Of a stretch of 64,000 nucleotides of DNA, positions 43,785 through 52,018 are shown in pieces. Source of the stretch: Natronosporangium hydrolyticum (GTDB taxonomy: Bacteria > Actinomycetota > Actinomycetes > Mycobacteriales > Micromonosporaceae); contig NZ_CP070499.1 in NCBI RefSeq assembly GCF_016925615.1, forward strand, positions 806,001-870,000, written 5' to 3'. How positions within the stretch are numbered: position 1 is the stretch's first letter; each line of letters begins with the position of its first letter. Made by a program: the position numbers and the translations under genes. Under the pieces are notes generated by a model, which was not told where the DNA came from, did no database searches, and worked only from the letters and a program-made list of their open reading frames with translations.

Positions 43785-45191
43785 ATGAGCCGGATTGTGA
43801 TCATCGGGGGCGGACCGGCCGGGTACGAAGCGGCGTTGGTCGCGGCCCAACTCGACGCTGAGGTCACGGTGATCGATGCCGAGGGCATCGGCGGCGCGTG
43901 TGTGCTGCACGACTGCGTCCCCTCTAAGACTTTCATCGCCAGCTCCGACGTGGTCACCGGGTACGGCGGCGGCGAGCGCTTCGGGATCCAGCTGCCCGGC
44001 ACCGGCGCGGTAACCATCGACGCTCCCGCGGTCCACCAGCGGGTGCGCCGGCTCGCCGCGGCCCAGTCGCAGGACATCGACGCCAAACTGCGGGCCGCCG
44101 GGGTCACGGTCGTACGCGGGCGGGCCCGGCTGGGGACGGCGGCCGTCACCCACCACCACCCGGTGCTCGTGACCCCTGCCGACGGCGGCGACGAGTACCC
44201 GCTCGCCGCCGATGTGATCCTGCTCGCCACCGGCGCAACCCCCCGGGTGCTGGCGAGCGCCATCCCCGACGGGGAGCGGATCCTCACCTGGCGGCAGGTG
44301 TACGACCTACCCGCGCTGCCCGAACATCTGATCGTGGTCGGGTCCGGAGTCACCGGAGCCGAGTTCGCCTCCGCGTACCTGGCGATGGGGTTGCCGGTGA
44401 CGCTGGTCTCCAGCCGGGACCGAGTGATGCCGCATGAGGACCCGGACGCCGCGACCGCGATCGAACGGGTCTTCCGGGACCGGGGGATGGCGATCCTGAA
44501 CAACTCCCGGGCCGAGTCGGTGACGCGGCACGGCGACCAGGTGGTGGTCCGGCTGACCGACGGCCGGGAGGTGACCGGCAGCCACGCGCTGATGGCGGTC
44601 GGGTCGGTGCCGAACACTGAGGCCCTCGGGCTGGCCGAGTACGGGGTCCGGGTCGGGTCCAGCGGGCACATCCCGGTGGACCGAGTCTCGCGTACCAATG
44701 TGCCCGGCATCTACGCCGCTGGCGACTGCACCGGGGTCCTGCCGTTGGCGAGCGTCGCCGCGATGCAGGGCCGGATCGCCATGTGGCACTCGCTGGGCGA
44801 GGCGGTGGCGCCGCTGCGGCTGCGAACGGTGTCGGCGAACGTCTTCACCGACCCCGAGCTCGCGACCGTCGGCGCGTCCCAGGCCGAGGTCGACGCGGCC
44901 CAGTCGCCGGTGCGGGAAGTGATGCTGCCGCTGACCGGTAACGCTCGGGCGAAGATGGCGGGCCTGTCCGACGGGTTCATCAAGCTGTTCTGCCGGGCTC
45001 CCTCGGGGGTGGTGATCGGCGGGGTGGTGGTCGCACCTCGGGCGAGCGAGCTGATCCTGCCGATCTCGCTGGCGGTCAGCACTCAGCTCACGGTGGATCA
45101 GCTGGCGCAGACCATCACCATCTACCCGTCGCTGTCCGGGTCGATCACCGAGGCCGCCCGGCAACTGATGCGCCACGACCCGGAGCTGTGA
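43785..45191 (+). CDS. lpdA: NAD(P)H:quinone oxidoreductase / flavoprotein disulphide reductase, LpdA-like
   Basis: This 468-residue flavoprotein of the pyridine nucleotide-disulphide reductase family starts SRIVIIGGGPAGYEAALVAAQL (FAD-binding GxGxxG). The redox loop reads GGACVLHDCVPSKTFIAS, with two cysteines four residues apart. The NAD(P) site is LIVVGSGVTGAEFASAYL, and the FAD-binding AAGDCTGVLPLASVAAMQG follows. A dimerisation domain ends the protein, but the usual C-terminal HPT active-site His/Glu pair reads YPSLSGSITEAAR, so it is not a normal dihydrolipoamide dehydrogenase. This pattern matches mycobacterial LpdA (Rv3303c), a quinone reductase. The ATG at 43785 follows a weak ribosome-binding site. 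Confidence 0.88.
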   Translation: MSRIVIIGGGPAGYEAALVAAQLDAEVTVIDAEGIGGACVLHDCVPSKTFIASSDVVTGYGGGERFGIQLPGTGAVTIDAPAVHQRVRRLAAAQSQDIDAKLRAAGVTVVRGRARLGTAAVTHHHPVLVTPADGGDEYPLAADVILLATGATPRVLASAIPDGERILTWRQVYDLPALPEHLIVVGSGVTGAEFASAYLAMGLPVTLVSSRDRVMPHEDPDAATAIERVFRDRGMAILNNSRAESVTRHGDQVVVRLTDGREVTGSHALMAVGSVPNTEALGLAEYGVRVGSSGHIPVDRVSRTNVPGIYAAGDCTGVLPLASVAAMQGRIAMWHSLGEAVAPLRLRTVSANVFTDPELATVGASQAEVDAAQSPVREVMLPLTGNARAKMAGLSDGFIKLFCRAPSGVVIGGVVVAPRASELILPISLAVSTQLTVDQLAQTITIYPSLSGSITEAARQLMRHDPEL

Positions 45192-45204
45192 CGCCTCCTT
45201 CTGG

Positions 45205-45218
45205 CCGATCATGATCGG
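45205..45218. terminator. Short palindrome between convergent lpdA and MarR genes
   Basis: CCGATCATGATCGG is a perfect 14-bp palindrome, extended by GG/CC-type pairing on each side (GGCCGATC and GATCGGTGGCC). It overlaps the last bases of the MarR-type gene and begins 13 bp after the lpdA stop. A small two-way terminator is the simplest reading. There is no T-tract, so confidence is modest. Confidence 0.4.
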
Positions 45219-45727
45219 TGGCCCGGCGGGCCGCCGCGGCGAACGGCGTGCGGTCGCCCCTGTTGCCGGAGCCGGTCGGCCTCCCGCTGGGTCGCCTCGG
45301 CGCGTTCTCGGACGAAGTCGCGGAGCAGTTGTAGCTGGCCGGCGGTGAGCGTACTGCCGGCCTCAGTGAGGTGGGCGGCCTGGCCGGCGAAGAGGCCGGC
45401 GACCGAGGCCTCGGCGGTGGGCTCCAGCGTCACGATCACCCGCCGCCGGTCGGCTGGGTCGGGGCGACGGGCGACGAAGCCCGCCTGTACCAGCCGGTCG
45501 ATCATGCGGGTCACGGCGCCGGTGGTGAGCCCCAGTTCGGCCGCGAGTTCGCTGGCGGTGGCCCGGCGCCGCTCCCGTAGAGTGTCGACGCAGGTCAGGT
45601 CGGTGAGGGTCAAGCCGAGCTGGTCGGCGACCGCGTCGTAGTAGCGCACCGACTGGCGCAGCAGCCGCCGGACTCCTTGCACGAGCTCCGCCAGCAACTG
45701 GTCCTGACTGTCCGTCACACCAGCCAT
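45209..45727 (-). CDS. MarR-family transcriptional regulator
   Basis: This 172-residue winged-helix regulator has an N-terminal dimerisation helix (DQLLAELVQGVRRLLRQSVRYYDAVADQLGL) and a helix-turn-helix ATASELAAELGLTTGAVTRMIDRLVQAGFV. The wing shows the conserved ARRPDPADRRRVIVTLEP, with the family DxRxxxV Arg. The C-terminal helix is followed by a basic tail. ATG 45727 (MAGVTDSQDQ) or the GTG three codons on are both possible; the longer frame to 45760 is less likely. It is convergent with lpdA and divergent from a small secreted peptide gene at 45919. MarR proteins usually regulate adjacent or divergent genes. No operator palindrome was clear in the 190-bp gap. Confidence 0.9.
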   Translation of the reverse strand: MAGVTDSQDQLLAELVQGVRRLLRQSVRYYDAVADQLGLTLTDLTCVDTLRERRRATASELAAELGLTTGAVTRMIDRLVQAGFVARRPDPADRRRVIVTLEPTAEASVAGLFAGQAAHLTEAGSTLTAGQLQLLRDFVRERAEATQREADRLRQQGRPHAVRRGGPPGHRS

Positions 45728-45918
45728 TCTTCCGCTGATCGGCCGCGTTCGGCCATCCATCGTGGCATTAGCCGTGGGAATTCGGGCGATCGAGCTGCCC
45801 TTAGCAGGCCACCTATCGGACGTTCGGATGAGGGCGGCAGATCCGGCTTTCGGTATGCCGAACGATGTGACACGATGGTCGATATCTTAGTGGGAGTAGG
45901 CCCGCGGAAGGAGATCTC

Positions 45919-46095
45919 ATGCGCACACGCAATCTTGCACGGTGGGCCAGTCGGCTCGTGGCCGTCGCCGCGTTCGGGGCCGGTGCTACGTTGGTCGGTT
46001 CCTCGGCCCTCGCCGCCGGCGAGACCGCTGACGACGTCACCAGCACGGCGGGGAGTGAAGCGGTCTACGAGCCCAACGACTTCCGCTGGGAGTAA
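45919..46095 (+). CDS. 58-residue secreted peptide of unknown function
   Basis: This small gene has a perfect AAGGAG at 45908-45913 and ATG 45919 at good spacing. It encodes a basic start (MRTRNLARWASR), a hydrophobic core (LVAVAAFGAGATLVGSSA) and a signal-peptidase site near ALAAGE. A mature peptide of about 24 residues follows: acidic, starting GETADDVTSTAG and ending VYEPNDFRWE. It has no cysteines, so lanthipeptide-type or disulphide structure is unlikely. The acidic tail ending in an aromatic residue recalls short secreted peptides seen in many actinomycetes, whose roles are unknown. It lies 68 bp upstream of the GGDEF-EAL gene on the same strand and 191 bp from the divergent MarR-type gene. 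Confidence 0.75.
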   Translation: MRTRNLARWASRLVAVAAFGAGATLVGSSALAAGETADDVTSTAGSEAVYEPNDFRWE

Positions 46096-46163
46096 GCCGG
46101 CCACCGGCGCCGGTTCTTCGGCGCCGGTCGCCGATCCCGCCCGTGATCCGGTAGGAGGGGTGC

Positions 46164-48689
46164 TTGCCTGGATCGCACGCCGAGCCTAGCCGCTCTGGCC
46201 GTCGCGCTTGGGCACTGACGGCGCCGCTCGCGGTAATGGCGGTGCTCTGGGCCTTTGCTGCCCAGATCGGAGAGACCATTCCCGGTTGGGCCTGGCCACT
46301 CTCCATCCTGTTCCTGATTCTTTTCGTCGCAGCCGATCTCACGGTGTTCCGGGTGGAGGTCCGCCGGCACGCCGTGGGGGTGTCGGTTACCGATATCCCG
46401 TTGCTGCTCGCGCTCTTCTTCCTACCGCCGGTGCTGCTGGTGGCGGCCCGTGCCGTCGCCACGCTGTGCGTCATGGCCTCGCAGGGCCAGGCGAAGGTGA
46501 AGCTCTGGTTCAACGTGGCGTCGCTCGCCGCCGGCGCCGCGCTGGCGAGCTTGATCGTCCGAGCCGGATCCCCGTTGGATGGCCAGGACCCGCTCACCTG
46601 GCTGGTCCTGGCGGCAGCGGTGGCCGCAAACGTGCTGGTGACCCTCACCGCCGTACTCGGAGCGGTGAGCCTGGTCCAGGGGCGGATCGTCACCCGTGAC
46701 TTCATGCGTACCGCCATTCCCGCGCTGCCGGTGGCCGCCCTCAACATCACCATCGGGATCGTGGTGCTGGTGCTGCTGCAGCAGGGTGCCTGGTCGCTGC
46801 TGCTGCTGGCGGTGGTGACCGGATTCCTGGTGATCTCGTACCGGTCGTACGTCCAGTCGGTGCGGCACAGCCGGTCGTTGAGTGAGATGTACGAGCTAAC
46901 CCGGGTCGTCGCCGATACTCCCCATGACGGCACGTTGGCCGATGTCCTGCTCGGCCGGGTGCGAGAGATGCTCCAGGCCGAGTACGCGACCTTGTGGATC
47001 CCGGCGAGCGGGCGGCACCCTGAGGTGCTTCTCTCGGCAAAGGTCGACTACCGGGCGTTGTTGGACGTCTCGGACACGCCGGAGCCGATCCGGCAGCGGG
47101 CCTTCACGCACGGGGCGAGCGTGGCGGTCGGTCCTCGGCTCGGTGACGAGTCGCTGCGGCCGGTGCTCCGCCGGACCGGCACCAAGGATGTGATCGTGGT
47201 CCCGCTGCGGGCGGGCTCGGCGGTGATCGGCTGCCTAGAGGTGTCCGGCCGGATCGGCGACACCGCATTCTTCGGTCCGGCCGACGTCCGGTTGTTGGAG
47301 ACGATCGCCGCGCACGCCGCGGTGGCGGTGGAGAATTCGCGGCTGGTCGAGCGGCTGCGCTTCGACGCGTACCACGACTCGCTCACCGGCCTGCCCAACC
47401 GGCGGCGGATCACCGACGCGTTGGGCGAGTCGATCTCGGGGCGTACCCCGGGGGAGATGGTGGCGGTGCTGCTGCTGGACGTCGGTGGGCTCCGGGATGT
47501 CAATGAGTCGCTCGGCCGGGCGGCCGGAGACCAGCTCCTGGTCGAGGTCGCACGCCGGCTGCGGGCGGCCGCTCCGTCGGCGGCGCTGGTGGGCCGGATC
47601 GGCGGGGACGCATTCGTGGTCACCCTGCCGATGGCCGATGAGGGTGCCGCGCTGTCACTCGCCGGCTCGCTGCGGCAGGAGCTGCGGGACCCGTTGACGG
47701 TCGGCTCGTTGACGCTCGACGTCGATGTCGCGGTCGGGGTGACCCTGCATCCGGAGCACGGCCCGGAGCCGAGCGTGCTGCTGCAGCGCGCTGACCTGGC
47801 GACCCAGGCGGCGAAGGGGCTGGTGGGCGGCGTGCAGCTGTTCAACAAGGCGTTGGAGTCCGGTTCGGCTCGGCGGCTGGGGCTGGCTGCGGATCTGCGC
47901 CAGGCGCTCGACGACGACGAGCTGGAGGTCTACTTCCAGCCGAAGGTCTCGATTCCGGATCGGCGGCTGGTCGGAGTGGAGTGCCTGGCCCGGTGGGAGC
48001 ATCCGGGGCACGGCTCGGTGCCGCCGCCGGAGTTCGTGGCGGTCGCTGAGCACACCGGGTTACTCGGCCAGCTCACCGAGGCGGTGCTCACCGCGGGGCT
48101 GCGGCGGGCGCGGCAGTGGGCACAGGCCGGCCACCCGTTGCCGGTCGCGATCAATCTCTCTTCCCGGACCCTGATGGACCCGAGTTTCCCGGCGCGGGTC
48201 AGCGAGTTGTTGCGGGAGTACGAGGTCGATCCCGAGCTGCTGACTTTCGAGATCACCGAGGACGGCTCGGTGGGCGAGGCGGATCAGCCCTTGCCTACCC
48301 TGCATCAGCTCGCCGAGTTGGGCGTCCGGTTGTCGGTGGACGACTTCGGCACCGGCTACTCCTCGCTCTCCTATCTGAGTCGGCTGCCGGTCCACGAGGT
48401 CAAGATCGACCAGTCGTTCGTCCAGGGTATGGCGACCGACGCTGGCGATCTGGCGATCGTCCGGGCAGTGGTGGACCTGGCCCGGCACTTCGACCTCACG
48501 GTGGTCGCCGAGGGGGTGGAGAGCGAGCTGACGCTGAACCTGCTGGAGGAGATCGGCTGCGACATCGGCCAGGGGTTCCTCTTCAGCCGGCCACTGCCGT
48601 ATGAGCGCCTGGAGGCGTGGTTCGCTGCGCAGACCGACGCCGAGCCGCACGCCGGGGGCCAAGTGCGACGCCTGCGTGCAGTGGGCTGA
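46164..48689 (+). CDS. Membrane GAF-GGDEF-EAL protein; degenerate GGDEF, intact EAL
   Basis: This 841-residue protein comprises about seven N-terminal hydrophobic helices (1-220), a GAF domain (about 245-390), a GGDEF domain (about 405-560) and an EAL domain (about 580-835). The GGDEF signature reads GGDAF (480-484): the catalytic/metal Glu is Ala, so cyclase activity is doubtful. The EAL domain keeps its ligands: ECLARW (Glu 606), VAINLSS, TFEITED, the Asp pair in VDDFGTGYSS (726-727), KIDQSF and VAEGVES. It should be an active c-di-GMP phosphodiesterase, perhaps controlled by GTP binding in the GGDEF-like domain, as in CC3396 of Caulobacter. TTG 46164 is preceded by GGAGGGG 5 bp upstream. 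The 58-residue peptide gene is just upstream. Confidence 0.9.
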   Translation: MPGSHAEPSRSGRRAWALTAPLAVMAVLWAFAAQIGETIPGWAWPLSILFLILFVAADLTVFRVEVRRHAVGVSVTDIPLLLALFFLPPVLLVAARAVATLCVMASQGQAKVKLWFNVASLAAGAALASLIVRAGSPLDGQDPLTWLVLAAAVAANVLVTLTAVLGAVSLVQGRIVTRDFMRTAIPALPVAALNITIGIVVLVLLQQGAWSLLLLAVVTGFLVISYRSYVQSVRHSRSLSEMYELTRVVADTPHDGTLADVLLGRVREMLQAEYATLWIPASGRHPEVLLSAKVDYRALLDVSDTPEPIRQRAFTHGASVAVGPRLGDESLRPVLRRTGTKDVIVVPLRAGSAVIGCLEVSGRIGDTAFFGPADVRLLETIAAHAAVAVENSRLVERLRFDAYHDSLTGLPNRRRITDALGESISGRTPGEMVAVLLLDVGGLRDVNESLGRAAGDQLLVEVARRLRAAAPSAALVGRIGGDAFVVTLPMADEGAALSLAGSLRQELRDPLTVGSLTLDVDVAVGVTLHPEHGPEPSVLLQRADLATQAAKGLVGGVQLFNKALESGSARRLGLAADLRQALDDDELEVYFQPKVSIPDRRLVGVECLARWEHPGHGSVPPPEFVAVAEHTGLLGQLTEAVLTAGLRRARQWAQAGHPLPVAINLSSRTLMDPSFPARVSELLREYEVDPELLTFEITEDGSVGEADQPLPTLHQLAELGVRLSVDDFGTGYSSLSYLSRLPVHEVKIDQSFVQGMATDAGDLAIVRAVVDLARHFDLTVVAEGVESELTLNLLEEIGCDIGQGFLFSRPLPYERLEAWFAAQTDAEPHAGGQVRRLRAVG

Positions 48690-48747
48690 GGGGGGCGTGT
48701 ACGCTAGGCTCTGCACGTCGCACCGGAGTGATCCGGTCAGTGACGTT

Positions 48748-48820
48748 GCCCCCTTAGCTCAGTCGGCAGAGCGTCTCCATGGTAAGGAGAAGGTCTACGG
48801 TTCGATTCCGTAAGGGGGCT
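48748..48820 (+). tRNA. tRNA-Thr (anticodon GGT)
   Basis: The 73-nt cloverleaf folds cleanly: acceptor GCCCCCT pairs with AGGGGGC, D arm GCTCAGTCGGCAGAGC, anticodon stem TCTCC/GGAGA with loop ATGGTAA, and T arm TACGG-TTCGATT-CCGTA. The anticodon GGT reads ACC and ACT threonine codons. CCA is not encoded. It is followed 11 bp later by tRNA-Met. A candidate -10 element TACGCT lies at 48700-48705, with no clear -35. Confidence 0.97.
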
Positions 48821-48831
48821 CGCGAAAGCGA

Positions 48832-48904
48832 GGCGGTGTAGCTCAGGAGGTAGAGCAAACGGCTCATAATCGTTGTGTCGCCGGTTCGAGTCCGGCCACC
48901 GCTA
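48832..48904 (+). tRNA. tRNA-Met (elongator, anticodon CAT)
   Basis: This 73-nt cloverleaf has acceptor GGCGGTG pairing with CACCGCT (one G-T at the first pair), D arm GCTCAGGAGGTAGAGC, anticodon loop CTCATAA and T arm GCCGG-TTCGAGT-CCGGC. The normal D arm and the lack of the initiator's 1-72 mismatch and GGG/CCC anticodon stem make it an elongator methionine tRNA. A lysidine-modified Ile tRNA (also CAT) is possible but less likely in this synteny. L33 follows 50 bp later. Confidence 0.93.
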
Positions 48905-48954
48905 CCGCTACCGCCATCAGCCGGTAACCGCACAATCGCAAGGAGCGCTTCGCC

Positions 48955-49122
48955 GTGGCCAAGGCGACCGACGTCCGCCCCAAGATCACTATGGCGTGTG
49001 TGGACTGTAAAGAGCGAAACTACATCACCACCAAGAACCGCCGTAATGATCCGGACCGGATCGAAATCAAGAAATTCTGCCCCCGCTGCGGCAAGCACAC
49101 CGGTCACCGCGAGACCCGCTGA
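48955..49122 (+). CDS. rpmG: 50S ribosomal protein L33 (zinc-binding form)
   Basis: This 55-residue L33 starts with GTG 48955 after AAGGAG at 48939-48944. The sequence [23 protein letters not shown] is followed by [17 protein letters not shown]. Two CxxC pairs (ACVDC and CPRC) form the zinc ribbon of the C+ form; many actinobacteria also carry a cysteine-free paralogue induced by zinc starvation. The Ile/Thr-Thr-Lys-Asn middle ([19 protein letters not shown]) is conserved. It sits between tRNA-Met and hadA, the same order as in mycobacteria. It is too short for most gene callers' default limits but is unmistakable. Confidence 0.97.
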   Translation: MAKATDVRPKITMACVDCKERNYITTKNRRNDPDRIEIKKFCPRCGKHTGHRETR

Positions 49123-49133
49123 CGCGGCCTGCG

Positions 49134-49583
49134 ATGCCCCTCAATCGCGCGTACGTTGGTCGTAGCTTTCCGCCGAGCGGGCCCTACCTGGTAGGGCGGG
49201 AGAAGATCCGCGAGTTCGCCTCCGCGATCGGCGCCGACGACCCGATCCATCATGATCCGGAGGCGGCCCGGGCGCGCGGGCACGCCGACGTGGTGGCGCC
49301 ACCGACGTTTCCGATCGTGGCCGGCACCGCCGCGGCCGAGCAGCTCCAGACCGACTCTGAGCTGGGGCTCGATTACTCCAGGGTGGTGCACGGCGACCAG
49401 CGGTTCAGCTACGTCCGGCCGGTGGTGGCCGGTGACGAGTTGGTCAGCGTGCTCACCATCGAGGAGATCACCGAGCGGGCCGGGCACGAGTTCCTCAACA
49501 CCCGGATCGAGTTGACCACCCCCGCAGGCGAGCCGGTGGTCACGCTCTGGCACAAGCTCGTCGTGCGAGGTGACGATTCGTGA
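49134..49583 (+). CDS. hadA: MaoC-like (3R)-hydroxyacyl dehydratase subunit A
   Basis: This 149-residue hotdog-fold protein belongs to the FAS1-type dehydratase N-terminal family. It opens LNRAYVGRSFPPSGPYLVGREKIREFASAIGADDPIHHDPEAAR and continues through VVAPPTFPIVAGTAA, VVHGDQRFSYVRPVVAGDEL and EFLNTRIELTTPAGEPVVTLWHKLVV. In mycobacteria HadA is the substrate-binding partner of catalytic HadB in the fatty acid synthase II dehydratase. The present gene is in the same place (rpmG-hadA-hadB-tRNA-Trp-secE). Actinomycetes of this type lack mycolic acids, so the substrate here may be another hydroxyacyl-ACP or -CoA. It overlaps hadB by 4 bp. Confidence 0.85.
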   Translation: MPLNRAYVGRSFPPSGPYLVGREKIREFASAIGADDPIHHDPEAARARGHADVVAPPTFPIVAGTAAAEQLQTDSELGLDYSRVVHGDQRFSYVRPVVAGDELVSVLTIEEITERAGHEFLNTRIELTTPAGEPVVTLWHKLVVRGDDS

Positions 49584-49984
49584 CCGGGCTGGTCGTCGGT
49601 GCGCAGTTGCCGGCTCACACCTTCACCGTGACCCGAGCCGACCTGGTCCGTTACGCCGGGGCTTCGGGTGATTTCAACCAGATTCACTGGAATGAACGGT
49701 TCGCTCGCGAGGTCGGGCTGCCCGGGGTGATCGCCCACGGCATGTTCACCATGGCGCTGGCTGGTCGTGCGGTGACCGCATGGGCGGGCGCCGCCGACGC
49801 GGTGCTCGATTTCGGGGTCCGGTTCGCCCGGCCGGTGCCGGTGCCCGACGACGACGCCGGGACCGAGGTGGTCGTCTCGGGGAAGGTCAAGTCGATCACG
49901 GACGATCGTGCGGAGCTGGAGCTCACCGCGGTCTGCCAGGGGCAGAAGGTGCTGGCGCAGGCTCGGGCCACGGTCCGGGCCTAA
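49580..49984 (+). CDS. hadB: MaoC-like (3R)-hydroxyacyl dehydratase subunit B
   Basis: This 134-residue hotdog-fold dehydratase has the catalytic hydratase-2 motif YAGASGDFNQIHWNERFAREVGLPGVIAHGMFTMAL. The Asp and His of DFNQIHWN form the active site. The start is GTG 49580 within the hadA stop (GTGA overlap), so HadA and HadB are made together, as expected for a heterodimer. The C-terminal strand region (EVVVSGKVKSITDDRAELELTAVCQGQKVLAQARATV) completes the fold. The reaction is reversible dehydration of (3R)-hydroxyacyl thioesters to trans-2-enoyl thioesters. A tRNA-Trp gene and secE follow. No hadC is present. Confidence 0.88.
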   Translation: MTGLVVGAQLPAHTFTVTRADLVRYAGASGDFNQIHWNERFAREVGLPGVIAHGMFTMALAGRAVTAWAGAADAVLDFGVRFARPVPVPDDDAGTEVVVSGKVKSITDDRAELELTAVCQGQKVLAQARATVRA

Positions 49985-50023
49985 CCCGACGGCGCCCGGT
50001 TCCGGCCCGTGTGGGCGCCCCGG

Positions 50024-50053
50024 TTGGGCCGGGGGCTCGGTTACCCGTACACT
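50024..50053 (+). promoter_or_regulatory. Candidate promoter of tRNA-Trp/secE-nusG
   Basis: TTGGGC (50024-50029) and TACACT (50048-50053) are separated by 18 bp. The -10 matches the actinobacterial TANNNT pattern well; the -35 shares only TTG with consensus. It lies 40 bp upstream of the tRNA-Trp 5' end, at the right place for its promoter, and downstream of the hadB stop (49984). Confidence 0.55.
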
Positions 50054-50092
50054 GGTCGCGCACGGCAGTGTGGATTCCGCACTGACGCACCT

Positions 50093-50165
50093 AGGGGTGT
50101 GGCGCAATTGGCAGCGCAACGGTCTCCAAAACCGTAGGTTGCAGGTTCGAGTCCTGTCACCCCTG
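50093..50165 (+). tRNA. tRNA-Trp (anticodon CCA)
   Basis: This 73-nt cloverleaf has acceptor AGGGGTG pairing with CACCCCT, D arm GCGCAATTGGCAGCGC, anticodon stem ACGGT/ACCGT with loop CTCCAAA, and T arm GCAGG-TTCGAGT-CCTGT. The anticodon CCA reads UGG. CCA is not encoded at the 3' end. Its position directly before secE-nusG is conserved in many bacteria and the three genes often share a transcript. Confidence 0.97.
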
Positions 50166-50312
50166 CCACCGCGGGCGGCTGTCCGGCCGGGTCTTGAGGA
50201 TCCGGGTCGGCGACCGGGCTGGCGGCGGTGATCGGTCATCCGTGACCGCCGATAGACCCACGCCGACGGGCCATCCGCCGAGGAAACCGACACCGCGAGG
50301 AAGAGGACTGAA

Positions 50313-50627
50313 GTGGCTAAGGGGAACCGACCAGGCGCAGGCGCCGCGGACGAGTTCGACGACGCCGCCGACAGCGGCCGCGACGGGTCGGGCAGCGGTG
50401 ACGCTGCGGTCATCGAACGGCGCGGCGGTCCCCGATTTGGTTTCGGCCGGATCGGGCGGTTCGTCCGGGAAGTCGTGGCGGAGCTGCGTAAGGTTATCTG
50501 GCCGACTCGTAAAGAGCTGCTGACCTACGCGGTGGTGGTGGTCTTCTTCATCGCGGTGATGATGACGATCATCGCCGGCTTCGACTACGCGTTCGCCAGC
50601 GCCGTACAGTGGGTCTTTGGCCACTAG
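50313..50627 (+). CDS. secE: Preprotein translocase subunit SecE
   Basis: This 104-residue protein has a disordered, acidic/basic N-terminal half, as in actinobacteria. The conserved SecE domain follows: [49 protein letters not shown], with one amphipathic helix, the WPTRKE motif and one transmembrane helix. SecE joins SecY and SecG in the protein-conducting channel. GTG 50313 follows GGAAGAGGA. NusG begins 10 bp after the stop, and the pair is co-transcribed almost everywhere. The single-helix length is normal for Gram-positive SecE. Confidence 0.96.
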   Translation: MAKGNRPGAGAADEFDDAADSGRDGSGSGDAAVIERRGGPRFGFGRIGRFVREVVAELRKVIWPTRKELLTYAVVVVFFIAVMMTIIAGFDYAFASAVQWVFGH

Positions 50628-50637
50628 ACGGGGATAC

Positions 50638-51453
50638 ATGTCAACGGAAGCGAAGTACGACGTGGTTGACTATGACGAGACCGGCCGGGCGGATCTGCCC
50701 GAGCCTGCTCTCGATGCCGACGACACCGGCGCGGAGCCGATCGCCGAAGCGGCGTCGGCGCCGCCCGATGGCGACCTGAGCGCCGTCGCGGCGGCGCCGG
50801 GCGATGAGCTGCCGGGCGATGAGCCGCCGGAGGAGGACGCGGCGGGCCCGGAGCCGGTGGCGGATCCCGCCGCCGCGCTGCGTGATCAGCTGCGGTTCGC
50901 GCCGGGCGATTGGTTCGTGGTGCACTCCTACGCTGGCTACGAAAACAAGGTCAAGACCAATCTTGAGACCCGGATCACCTCGCTCGACATGGAGGACCAC
51001 ATCTTCCAAGTCGAGGTTCCCACTCGGGAAGAGATCGAGGTCAAGAGCGGCAAGCGGACCCAGGTCCAAAACAAGGTTTTCCCCGGTTACATCCTGGTCC
51101 GGATGGAGCTGAGCCCCGAGTCATACTCCTGTGTGCGCAACACTCCGGGGGTGACCGGCTTCGTCGGTGCCACTGACCGCGCCGACCGGCCCGCGCCGCT
51201 CAGCCTCGACGAGGTGATCAAGTGGCTCGCTCCGGCGGCGGAGCCGACCACGCAGAAGAAGGCGCCGACCGAGGTGAAGGTCCTCGATTTCGAAGAGGGC
51301 GACTCGGTCACGGTGACCGATGGTGCCTTCGCGTCGCTGCCGGCCACGATCAGCGAGATCAACGTCGACCAGCAGAAGCTGAAGGTGCTGGTGTCGATCT
51401 TCGGTCGGGAGACGCCGGTCGAGCTCAACTTCAACCAGGTCGCGAAGATCTAA
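50638..51453 (+). CDS. nusG: Transcription termination/antitermination factor NusG
   Basis: This 271-residue NusG has a long acidic, Ala/Pro-rich N-terminal extension (about 85 residues), as in other actinobacteria. The NGN domain reads [54 protein letters not shown], and the C-terminal KOW domain has [51 protein letters not shown]. It binds RNA polymerase and couples it to the ribosome or Rho. ATG 50638 is chosen over a TTG seven codons upstream that overlaps secE. rplK follows 54 bp downstream. Confidence 0.96.
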   Translation: MSTEAKYDVVDYDETGRADLPEPALDADDTGAEPIAEAASAPPDGDLSAVAAAPGDELPGDEPPEEDAAGPEPVADPAAALRDQLRFAPGDWFVVHSYAGYENKVKTNLETRITSLDMEDHIFQVEVPTREEIEVKSGKRTQVQNKVFPGYILVRMELSPESYSCVRNTPGVTGFVGATDRADRPAPLSLDEVIKWLAPAAEPTTQKKAPTEVKVLDFEEGDSVTVTDGAFASLPATISEINVDQQKLKVLVSIFGRETPVELNFNQVAKI

Positions 51454-51507
51454 TCCCGGCCAGGTACCATCGTTCGGTTATCGAGACCTCCGAGCCCAGG
51501 ACCAGGA

Positions 51508-51939
51508 ATGCCTCCGAAGAAGAAGCTCGTTACCACGTTCACGCTGCAGCTGCCGGCGGGGCAGGCGACACCGGCGCCGCCGGTGGGCCCGGCGCTTGGT
51601 CAGCACGGCCTGAACATCATGGAGTTCTGCAAGACCTACAACGCCCAGACCGAGTCCCAGCGCGGCGATGTGGTGCCCGCTGAGATCAGCGTCTTCGAGG
51701 ACCGGACCTTCAGCTTCGTGCTGAAGACTCCGCCGGCGGCCCGGCTGTTGCTGAAGGCGGCCGGGATCGACAAGGGGTCCGGTGTGCCGCACCGGGACAA
51801 GGTCGGCTCGGTGAACCGCGCACAGCTGCGGGAGATCGCCGAGCGGAAGCAGGCCGACCTCAACGTCGAGGACCTCGACCAGGCCGAGAAGATCATCGCC
51901 GGCACTGCCCGGTCGATGGGGATCACCGTCAACGATTGA
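51508..51939 (+). CDS. rplK: 50S ribosomal protein L11
   Basis: This 143-residue L11 binds 23S rRNA at the GTPase-associated centre. The N-terminal domain [43 protein letters not shown] carries the flexible thiopeptide-binding proline region. The C-terminal rRNA-binding domain includes [29 protein letters not shown] and [11 protein letters not shown]. The sequence matches known L11 throughout and the length is normal (about 143). It starts with ATG 51508. The 79-bp gap to rplA contains a C/G-rich inverted repeat (GGCCTTTTTCGACGGCC, 51952-51968) that may be a weak processing or attenuation hairpin. Confidence 0.97.
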   Translation: MPPKKKLVTTFTLQLPAGQATPAPPVGPALGQHGLNIMEFCKTYNAQTESQRGDVVPAEISVFEDRTFSFVLKTPPAARLLLKAAGIDKGSGVPHRDKVGSVNRAQLREIAERKQADLNVEDLDQAEKIIAGTARSMGITVND

Positions 51940-52018
51940 CCCGACCTACCGGCCTTTTTCGACGGCCGGTCGTGGGAGGGCCCGAGCTGGGCCCGTCGCA
52001 ACCACAGGAGACCTGAAC

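Noticed and set aside
45677-46189. 170-residue open frame over the peptide gene
   Set aside because: The frame with a perfect ribosome-binding site and signal peptide is the 58-residue one; this frame spans the intergenic region with Arg/Ser-rich nonsense.
48832-48904. Initiator tRNA-Met
   Set aside because: The first pair is G-T rather than the initiator mismatch, and the anticodon stem lacks the three GC pairs of initiator tRNAs.
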